A stretch of DNA of 64,000 nucleotides from Nansenia antarctica (lineage: Eukaryota > Chordata > Actinopteri > Argentiniformes > Microstomatidae), in contig OZ022353.1 of NCBI GenBank assembly GCA_963989245.1, forward strand, positions 31,617,298 to 31,681,297. The letters run 5' to 3'. The notes beneath the pieces were generated by a model. That model searched no databases. It had not been told where the DNA came from and saw only the letters and a program-made list of their open reading frames with translations. Below, one piece after another: positions 55,685 to 64,000 of this stretch. Positions within the stretch are counted from its first letter, which is position 1; the number at the start of each line of letters is the position of its first letter. The translations under genes and the position numbers were made by a program.

Positions 55685-55782
55685 TATTTATAGGAGGACA
55701 TTAGCATTACAAAGCCATGAGTCCCAGGCAGGATTAGCTTTCCCACACTCCCAGGCCAGTGGGCGAGGCGGACACAACAATG
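55685..55782 (-). promoter_or_regulatory. her15-2 promoter
   Basis: Minus strand: CATTGTT (55782..55776), RBPJ GTGTGGGAAA (55748..55739; 34 bp spacing), TATAAATA (55692..55685). Further upstream is the same GGGAACGTTCCC palindrome as copy 1 (near 55900). Confidence 0.7.
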
Positions 55783-56376
55783 GGAGAGGCATCAATTATC
55801 TCCTGGTTAACTGGCCTCATGGCCTCCACAGAGGGAAGGCTGCTGCAGCTCTCAGAGGTCCAGACTGAACACAAGCAGGTCGTTACACTTTTATTACCTG
55901 GGAACGTTCCCTCTCTCTCTGATCAGGCCTCTGCAGATGGGCCGTGGGGGAGACAGGAGACTTGATAAGGGCCCCTAAAGGCATAAAGATAAGGAGCAGC
56001 ACACTTCACACGGTAGAGGCCAGTCACACAGGGCATATGGTCGCTTCAGAGAGAAATAGGGAAGACCAAAAATAACAAAGATGCAGAAAAATCTAAAGTA
56101 AATACGCAGAAAAATAAAAAGTAAATACGCAGGAAATAAATGATGTATTTCATCATTTCATATTTCATCATTTTCAGTCTCTCTAAAGAGTTCACCAATG
56201 TTTCTGACCTCCTTATTTATAGTAACAGTGAATATCAACATTAAAAAAGTCTGAAAAATGGATTATCCATCCTTCAACTCTTGCTCTGCCATCCCAGAGC
56301 AGAAGACAGAGAGAGAGAGAGGAACATTCCCATTATAAATGCCAATTAAACACAATTATCCAGTGTCCTCTGGAAA

Positions 56377-56449
56377 GGCACACTTCTATTGTTCAATAGA
56401 ACCCCCCCAATAGAGAATGTGTAATAAATGGGCTCTGGAGTGTGGGAAA
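56377..56449 (+). promoter_or_regulatory. Candidate distal SOX-RBPJ module 5
   Basis: GGCACACTTCTATTGTTC at 56377..56394 and GTGTGGGAAA at 56440..56449. The block is identical to module 3 over 17 bases, but TATTGTT to RBPJ spacing is 53 bp because of an insert. Confidence 0.55.
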
Positions 56450-56639
56450 GCAGCACAGGAACCTACTCACACATCCTCCTGTCAATAGCCCCCCCCCCAC
56501 ACCACCTCTCCATCCACCCCCACCCACCCCCCCTCCCCTCCCCTCCAGAGACACCCTTTCAACCTGCTGCCCAGATCTGAGGCACCGCTGAGCCAGGGGA
56601 CACGTGCCCCCCCCCCTTCTCGTTCACATAGTCTAGCAG

Positions 56640-57080
56640 TACTTACCTACCTCTCCTGTCTTCTCCTCTCCTCTCCTCTCCTCTCCTCCCCTCTCCTCTC
56701 TTCTCTTCTCCTCTCCTCTCCTCTCTTCTCTTCTCCTCCCCTCTCCTCTCCTCTCCTCTCCTGTCTTCTCCTCTCCTCTCCTCTCCTCCCCTCTCCTCTC
56801 CTCTCCTCTCCCCTCCCCTCCTCGTCTCACCTCTCTTCTCCTCTCCTCTCCTCTCCTCTCCTCTCTTCTCTTCTCCTCCCCTCTCTTCTCCTCACCTCTT
56901 CTCCTCTCCTCTCCTTGCCTCTCTTCTCCTCTCCTCTCCTCTCCCCGCCCCTCCTCTCTCTCTCCTCTCGTCTCACCTCCTCGTCTCACCTTTCTCCTCC
57001 TCTCCTCACCTCTCCTCACCTCTCCTCTCTCTCTCCTCTCTCCCCTCTCTCCTCTCCTCCTATCCTCTCCTCCTATCCTG
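56640..57080. repeat. 440-bp polypyrimidine (CTCTCCT)n tract
   Basis: Almost pure C/T on the plus strand (CTCTCCTCTC variants). Homopurine-homopyrimidine mirror-repeat DNA of this length can adopt triplex structures. Long charged ORFs on the minus strand are artefacts. Confidence 0.9.
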
Positions 57081-57084
57081 CTGC

Positions 57085-57624
57085 TGTCACTGAAGCCCAG
57101 TGATGTGATGGATACATAGTTAAAGTGTGCTTATGTTCAATGATGTTATTCTTTAAAAAAAAAAAAAAAATCATATCACTCATGAATAAGTCAACATACT
57201 GTACATTATTTCTATATAGTGTCACAGCTTGCATAAAAATAATGATGTACATTGTTTCTCATGGTTACTAACGATAAATAGAGAAAACATATTGATCAGG
57301 TTTAATGTGCTTAAAAAGCCATACAGACGTGTGTGTAAAGAGGCAGATGGCAGGGTCATTTTTGGAGGGAAATCCTCACTCCTTTCTCTTCTTTCCTCCT
57401 CGAGGTTTCTCAGGGAGTGAGTCATGGAAAACGCTGCAGATGAAAACACCATCAATGGAGGATGAACGCATTCCAATGCCCACATTCCATCTATTCACAA
57501 AGACAAGCGATGGCCTCATTATGTGGCACATCCACACACAAACACACACACACACACACACATCCCACCCCACCCCACACACACACGCCAAACAGTCTCC
57601 ATGGCTTTGAGCCCAGATGCCCCA

Positions 57625-57678
<54 letters not shown>

Positions 57679-58980
57679 CCAAAGGCCCTCTCTCTAGTGA
57701 GGAATGTGTGAGAGCGCCGACCTGCTCCTCTTTCCCACACTTAAGCTCCCATTCAGGGCCGAGGCCCGGCCTGCTGCGGCCACCACGGATCCATCAGCCC
57801 CATTATCCTGCTCCTCTATAGGCCATCTGCACCAGGGCTGGACCCGCGCCTCTCACACACTCTGCACACCTAACAACAAGGTAAATAATAGCAGAGTAAA
57901 TATACACACACACACACACACACAATCACACACGCACACACACACACATAATGGATGGCATTACATACACAAATCAGCGATGATCATTTGTTAAATTGAC
58001 TTATTTGTGGGTCACGTATGTGGAGAGAAATGTGTATGTCATGTTGAAGATCAAGACTACAACACAGAATATAGTGTGTGTGCGTGTGCGTGTGCGTGTG
58101 TGTGTGTGCGTGTGTGTGGGGCAGACATAATGTAAAGGTGACCATCAACACATTCACTAACCCAACGACAGCGTTAAAGGAAGACAGAAGGTATTTGACA
58201 ACGTGCTGCGGTTTCCCGCCTCGAGTGGCCTCCTCCCCTGCATACCTTCACTGTGAATGTGGGTGCAAACAGGTCACATGACCCAGGAATGCATGCACAC
58301 ACACACACACACACACACACACCAGCCCCTGGGCCACATCAAGGGGGAGATGGAGAGACCCCTCTCCTGCATGCGGAGGTCAGGCGCTTCCCAGGTTCTC
58401 TGAGAGGCTGAAGTCACAAGGACACTTCATGGGAAGCGTGACACCCAGCACCTGCCCCTCTTTGTGGGAGAGCTGTGCCCTCGCGAGGGAGGGAGGGCAC
58501 CTAGAGTCAAAGCCTGGTTCAACACAACAGCCAGGAATGCATTGTGCCCGTTTTACAAGAGCAATATGTGTGGGAGAAAAAAAGAAAGGCAGACTCAGAG
58601 ACAATTATTTGGGTGAACAAGTGTCCATTCACTCCCAAACCGCTAGTTGTTCACTGTCTGGCTGCCATCATGCAAATATGGCCTATCAAATGTCCAACTT
58701 TCAGTTAACACACCTGCCAATGCAGAACACATATTCACATGGATGAGTAGTGTAACATTGCCACAGCAGAATTGTTCTTTGGTAAACCTACACATTTCAC
58801 GGAAGAAAACTGTTCGAACCGTAGTCAGTCAGTGCATTGACATTGGACATAGCGCAGGCGCCCTCTTCAGCCGACAAGTCTGCCGCGGTTCACCCGAGCT
58901 GACAGAGGTTTCCCGCGCTGACAGAGGTTTCCCGCCACCGAGGCCAGCTGCTCCTGTCTTCAAAGGCTCACCCTGGAGGC
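57085..58980. other. Spacer with CA/GT microsatellites and one RBPJ-type site
   Basis: (AC)n/(GT)n tracts lie at about 57537-57590, 57626-57676, 57901-57950, 58074-58120 and 58290-58322. TTTCCCACAC at 57731..57740 matches the RBPJ sites elsewhere but has no GCACACTTCT partner. No gene was recognised. Confidence 0.45.
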
Positions 58981-58992
58981 TGTTGTCCCAAC

Positions 58993-59036
58993 TTTCCCAC
59001 AGCACACTTTCAACACGGCAACAATAGAAGTGTGCC
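58993..59036. promoter_or_regulatory. Candidate distal SOX-RBPJ module 6
   Basis: TTTCCCACAG 58993..59002 then AACAATAGAAGTGTGCC 59020..59036 (reverse of GGCACACTTCTATTGTT). SOX to RBPJ spacing is 24 bp, about one helical turn less than in most others. It lies 1 kb upstream of the her2-like gene. Confidence 0.55.
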
Positions 59037-59234
59037 GAGGTCAATACCGCATTAGTCACGGGCCTCAATGGGGCATCTAATTCCCAGGGGTCCATACGGA
59101 AAAATATCACGTTGAAAGATGTGGAACAACAGAAAAACGGTTGTTTCTTAAGGTTCAGATGAATAACCGGTTTCGCTCCAGTATCGAAACTGTGTCTGAA
59201 ATGCATGTTCAATTGTGTATGCCTAATTGTAATG

Positions 59235-59316
59235 ATGATGATGATGATGATTATAATAATAATAATAATAATAATAACAATAATAATAATGTGGATCATA
59301 ATACTACTACTACTAC

Positions 59317-59360
<44 letters not shown>
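59235..59360. repeat. (AAT)n / (ATG)n microsatellite
   Basis: Trinucleotide run upstream of the her2-like gene: ATG repeats followed by AAT repeats with an ACT block. Confidence 0.9.
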
Positions 59361-59814
59361 TAACAATTATAATATATGAATTATTGTCACTATAGATATA
59401 TTATTATGACAATATAATAATAAGTAACTATCCATTAATAATACCATTATACAGTAGAGAGTGAATATAAATAAAGTGACTACACTAATCATAACAGCGT
59501 TGAATGAATTCATCAAAATAACTAATTTATCAAAAATGAGCGGGAAAAACTCCTGCAGCAGAGACGCCTGGAATCTCTTGATCCTGATTAATCTTTTGGA
59601 ACCTCATTCATTAATGGAGGCCAACTTTTCCCGCCTTTTGATCTGTCAGCCTTTCATGTGAATGGAGCCACATCTTGGAATGCCGTCGCGAGGAACAGAG
59701 TCAACTATTTCACGGCACTCTTTCATCGCACACTCCACCTGTTCCCCTGGGACACGCTCATTGTCCCCGAGGCAATAGACAGTCCATTTAGCATGAAGTA
59801 ATTGAAGCCTCTGT

Positions 59815-59912
59815 CATTGTACTCTCCGCGGCCCTGATTGGCCAGCAAGTGTGGGAAAGCCCTGTCACACTGAGACCCACACGGGTTTACAGTGTGGGGC
59901 GGCGTATAAATA
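59815..59912 (+). promoter_or_regulatory. her2-like gene promoter
   Basis: CATTGTA 59815..59820 (core CATTGT), RBPJ GTGTGGGAAA 59849..59858 (34-bp spacing), TATAAATA 59905..59912. Upstream, GTTCCCCTGGGACACGCTCA resembles the her15 GTTCCCAGG region and the extra block in her4-C. Confidence 0.7.
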
Positions 59913-60005
59913 CGGAAGCCTTGTTGACGTGAGTAGCTCAGACCTCTGATATGACATGATAACATATGATAATAGGCAACCAATATCAAACATTCATTCA
60001 CCACG

Positions 60006-60611
60006 ATGGCTCCTGTCAAAGTATGCAACATGGTGCTGACCGCGAAAGATAAAATCAAAGTAAGTATATGCTAAAACGGTCGTGTTTTATAATCTCGCTG
60101 TCTTCTATTTGAAAAGTGCTATTTTAAAACAAATGCAAATACCTAACCAACTTTTCTTCATTTCTGTTTTCTCCAGATAAGAAAACCAGTCGTGGAAAAG
60201 ATGCGACGAGACCGCATTAACAACAGCATCGAACAGCTGAAAACTCTCCTCAAACCCGAGCTTCAAGAACACCAACCCAACTCCAAACTGGAGAAGGCTG
60301 ACATCCTGGAGACAGCAGTGCTCTACCTGAGAGACCACCCCGAGGACCCTGCTGCCCCGCTCAACGCAGGCGCGTCTGGCCAGAGCCACTCAGAGGGATT
60401 CATTCGGTGTTTGGAAGAAACGCTCCGTTTCCTCTCGGCGCACAACCAGCCGTCAGACTCACAACAGAAGCTCATCAGTCACTTCCATCGTGCCCAGCAG
60501 CCTGGTGACAGGCCCACGCTGAGTCCAAGCCGCGCCACGATCCCTCACAACATCAACACTCCAAAAAGCGTCACCGTGGGTGGCAGAGGGCCGCTTTGGA
60601 GACCCTGGTGA
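60006..60611 (+). CDS. her2: her2-like bHLH-Orange repressor
   Basis: Exon 1 is 60006..60059 (MAPVKVCNMVLTAKDKIK), donor GTAAGT; exon 2 is 60177..60611 after TTTTCTCCAG, phase 0. The product is 162 residues: bHLH from IRKPVVEKMRRDRINNSIEQ to KLEKADILETAVLYL, Orange from EGFIRCLEETLRFLSAH, terminal LWRPW. ILETAV replaces the family's ILEM(A/T)V. DKIKIRKP at the exon junction and its place next to her15 recall zebrafish her2; the symbol is tentative. It is a Notch-target repressor by family. Confidence 0.85.
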
Positions 60612-61020
60612 TCGATGCGCATCATTTGGAGACGTTTAGCACTGAGACTGTCAATGTGAAAAATACCAGAGAATGATGTTGGCTTATTACAGGCCATTGT
60701 ATTCTCTTCTTGTAGGAAGTTATTATTCCCTTTACAATTTTATCTTTTTGTAAAAGTTGAAATTAATGTCTATTATTCTCTTTAGAATGCTCTAGCTCTT
60801 ATTGTGCAAATGCGCAGTTGCGCATGTATTGTAACTTCACACATGTGAAGATAAATGTCCTTACATATTGTAAAATATTTATATCGATTCGGTGTCATTC
60901 TTATTTGGGAGACAATGTTTTAACCCATGCTGAATTGTAACTGTGGAACGTAGATGTATCACATTGATATGGCAGTATTCCTTGACTGAAATTATTAGCG
61001 AATAAAAAATACATTATATT
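60612..61020 (+). promoter_or_regulatory. 3' UTR of the her2-like gene
   Basis: Extends to AATAAA at 61001..61006. None of the her4-type hairpins were found. Confidence 0.5.
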
Positions 61021-61207
61021 GGATGAATCTTGGATCTCTCTTGATAATGATTTATAGGAGCTCTTGGTGTCAGCCTGAAACCCTTGCACTTGCAATACAC
61101 ATTAAACCAGCATTGGGAGGCTACCTAAAATAAGAAAAAGAAATGAAACACTCATGGTCATAAAATAAGTGGTCTAAATAGGTTAGTATTACATTATTCT
61201 CTCTTAT

Positions 61208-61494
<287 letters not shown>

Positions 61495-61773
61495 CATATA
61501 AGACCAGGCCTCTCTATTGCCAAGAGCGGAGATTAGGCAAGTCTTCCTATCGACAACTGTTGAAGTAGGCTTAACGACCATCTACAGACCTAAAACTTGC
61601 CCCCACCTTTCACTTGAAAAATGGCAAGAGGCAAAAGTTTTTGCGGGAGAACTGAGACCCCGAAAGCTTCCATCTATTGAGTAAACATTCAAACTGAATA
61701 GTCCAGCAGCAGCTGCTGCTCAGAGTACAAAAGCGGCCAAAGGCGCCCCTGGAAAGCCTCCGCTAACCTAAGC

Positions 61774-61817
61774 TTTCCACACTCTCACTATTCAGAGTTG
61801 TCAATTAGAAGTGTGTG
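61774..61817. promoter_or_regulatory. Degenerate SOX-RBPJ-like module 7
   Basis: CTTTCCACAC (one C short of TTTCCCACAC) followed by CAATTAGAAGTGTGTG (compare CAATAGAAGTGTGCC). The layout is preserved but both cores are altered. Confidence 0.3.
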
Positions 61818-61899
61818 TCGCATTTCGCGCCAACATTCTCAATCCCACGCATGGCACTTTATAGTCAGTTGCTCTAAGTAAGGCCATATGGTTAAAAAA

Positions 61900-62917
61900 A
61901 AAAAGGGAAAAGAAGAAAGAAAGAAAGGGTTAGAGTTAGGAAAAAGCGGCTTAAAAAATTCGACGTGAATATGACATGACTCAAATTTAGTCTATAAACC
62001 GTTGAATACTTATTGACAGGTGAATGTTCGTACTGATTATTGAAGAAAACAATGCACATAATCATAGCCTACTATCATTCAAAGAAGGAGATAGAGGTAT
62101 TTGAGGTATGCCGTCTCATGAAGAATTGTGCATAATGATAATACATCATGTTATTCCATAATCTGCATTACAATGCATTCCATACACTATCAGAAATTAG
62201 CTACTAGCATACTCCACATAACTCTGTGAACGACAGTCAAAGGCTTTCCCAGGAACTGGGTGATGATAAAAGAAAAGGACTGCACAAGACCTGACTTTGA
62301 AGGCTCAGGGTGGGACAGTGCCCCCATGCAGGGCCAACAAGATCTGGAAGATGGTTAGATGATAGAAAGCAAGATGGATGGATGGATGGAGGATAGAATG
62401 GAAGATGGATAGATGGATGACAGAATGGATGGAAGAGACTGGAAGATGGAAAATGTTTTCTTAAGACATCGAATGAAGCAAGGATGACGAAGATGTATGA
62501 TTTAGATCAATACTGAAATAATGTAATATTATTTATTGCAAATTCAAAGTCTAACTTATTCTAGTATATTACTAATACAGGCACATTTGAAGATAAATCA
62601 TTTCTATTTGCATTGCTGTAAAACAGAAAGAAGTTTAAAATACAAAATACACTTTATGAAAATATATCCCCCCTAATTTTCAAACGACTAAGACAGCATG
62701 ACATTTTTTTAAATGTACAGATTAAAATAGCTAGCTCTGTAAAATACAGTATTTTACAAGTGAAGAAGCAACAGTAAGGATGCAGTGTTACTGTGGTAAA
62801 CATTAATTGGCTAGCAAAGCAAGACTGAAGTAAAAGGGTAACAGCATGCACATAGCCACAGAGCACACATACTGTCAAGCAGCCCAGCGGGGGAGGCTGG
62901 TGGAGGTAGAAATGGGA
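61900..62917. other. No gene seen; GATG microsatellite
   Basis: AT-rich sequence with a (GGAT)n-type stretch at about 62360-62440. No accepted frame. Confidence 0.45.
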
Positions 62918-63628
62918 GGACAGGCTCATTGTACTGCATGGGATGGCAGGAGGGATGGTATCAAACACACCATTCTTCATTCCATGCATTACAATGAGCC
63001 TGTCCAGATCTATACCTCCAACTACATTCCTCTCCCATCAGTGACAGGTCAGGAGGCGGGGCATTTCACTGTGACAGCTCAGCCAACCAATTAGGACATA
63101 AGAGGAGAGCCTATGCGATGATCATTGCTTTAGTTCTGTAAATTAAACATTCATTTGTGAAAGAGGTGGATGGATGAGTTTACGGTTTTAGGATAAGGAT
63201 ATGGTTTTAGCACCCGACAAAAAGAACATAACAACCGCTATTTTTTGCTAAGATAAGGACCAGAAGTTTGTACATATTAATAGTAATTGCAGATATTATT
63301 ATTGTAGTCTTCTCTAATAAATATTATTATTATTGTAGTCTTCTCTAATAAATATTGTCTGTACAGTTAGCATGCTGTAATGGTGTCAATATTAAGGTTA
63401 TTGTCTTTAAGAAAGGACATCTGATTCTGTTCTAAGGACAAATGGTACGTTCTTTACACATAACATCAGAGGTGTGTGTCAAAGACCAATGATACTGCCA
63501 GAAAGTCTAATATCTGAAACAACCTTCTGAATACTTAATCCCTCGGGGGACAGACCCATTGTAATGCATGGAACCGAACTCTATACCATTCCTTTTTCCA
63601 TGCCATGCATTATAATGAGCCTGTCCCT
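62918..63628. repeat. Two copies of a hairpin repeat (ACAGGCTCATTGTA / TACAATGAGCCTGT)
   Basis: 62918..63007: GGACAGGCTCATTGTACTGC pairs with ...CATTACAATGAGCCTGTCC across a short loop. 63550..63628: ACAGACCCATTGTAATGCAT pairs with ATGCATTATAATGAGCCTGT. They look like ends or solo copies of one foldback family. No gene between. Confidence 0.65.
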
Positions 63629-63629
63629 C

Positions 63630-64000
63630 CACCAGCCTTCCCTGGCAGAAAGGGTAAACATGGACAACCCTTCAGCCCTGGTCTGCACTGAGATGACCAG
63701 AGAGAGAGGCTCAGAAGCACACAGACAGACAGACAGACAGAGAGCAGCCATGAACATTTCATGTAAAAATAATCAACTGCAGGTATCAGTACAGGTGTTT
63801 AGAATCCATGCTATACTGTAGCAACACAGTTTGATTGTATCTGTGGATCCATTGGGACTCTCTGGTACCATTCTCCTGTGCAGCTACCAGCCAATAGCAA
63901 ACAGCCTACAGCTAGCAACCCTAGAGCTAGCAGCCCTAGAGCTAGCAGCCCTATAGTTGCTGGTCCTTCTCAAGAAGTGCCAGAGGGGGGCACAGTTTCC
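63630..64000. other. Window end; short tandem repeat, no gene
   Basis: (GACA)n at about 63721-63742 and a CTAGAGCTAGCAGCC tandem repeat at about 63905-63955. Nothing else recognised. Confidence 0.5.

Larger units (their letters stand above)
54795..56300 (-). repeat. Right arm of the her15 inverted duplication
   Basis: Reverse-complement partner of 49820..51345. The outer boundary is near the CTTCAACTCTTGCTCTG / CAAGAGGTGTTGAAGG match; the inner boundary is near 54795-54840. Confidence 0.85.

Noticed and set aside
56633..57019. Glu/Arg/Gly-rich ORF
   Set aside because: Translation of the polypyrimidine tract; no conserved domain.

Overview
The window is eukaryotic and almost certainly from a teleost fish. 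Genes are split by short GT-AG introns. Dinucleotide microsatellites are long and frequent. Remnants of many fish transposon families (hAT, PIF/Harbinger, piggyBac, Ty3/Gypsy, several LINE clades, tRNA-derived SINEs) fill the first 25 kb and parts of 30-37 kb. All calls come from reading the sequence; no database was searched.

Layout. (1) 0-4.4 kb: the 5' part of a minus-strand coiled-coil gene that runs off the left edge, with a recognisable promoter (TATA box plus two full cAMP-response elements) at 4.3 kb. (2) 4.6-25 kb: a transposon graveyard. It holds hAT and Harbinger non-autonomous elements, a Harbinger transposase fragment, a broken Gypsy pol with one LTR, LINE reverse transcriptases, a Myb/SANT-like relic, a piggyBac transposase relic, a 49-bp minisatellite open in all three forward frames, and an orphan poly(A)-binding-protein exon. 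(3) 25.7-61 kb: a hes5-type her gene cluster. It has three her4-like genes (26.9 kb minus, 37.7 kb plus, 41.8 kb plus), one divergent HLH-Orange gene without a basic region or WRPW (29.3 kb plus), one divergent hes5 paralogue (44.8 kb minus, possibly her12), two nearly identical her15 genes in a tail-to-tail inverted duplication (50.5 kb plus, 55.6 kb minus) and one her2-like gene (60.0 kb plus). (4) 61-64 kb: microsatellites and hairpin-forming repeats with no gene seen.

How it works together. Hes5/Her proteins are bHLH-Orange repressors that are direct Notch targets and recruit Groucho/TLE through a C-terminal WRPW. Each standard gene here has a first exon of 18-23 codons, one short phase-0 intron just before the basic region, and a second exon running to WRPW. 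Proximal promoters share a strict layout: a SOX-like CATTGT(T/A) lies 34-36 bp upstream of an RBPJ/Su(H) site, followed by a TATA box. This holds in all six her4, her15 and her2 genes. The same pair, preceded by a GGCACACTTCT-like block, recurs at six intact and one degenerate intergenic positions (28.4, 39.6, 40.4, 52.7, 56.4, 59.0, 61.8 kb). I read these as candidate distal Notch/SOX enhancers.

Most interesting: the promoter and intergenic SOX-RBPJ grammar; the divergent HLH-Orange gene at 29.3 kb, whose promoter still resembles a her4 promoter; recurrent hairpins in the her4 3' UTRs; the WRPW codons triplicated in three frames at the end of one her15 copy; and a 3.1-kb foldback element with an unusually long (15-bp) target duplication.
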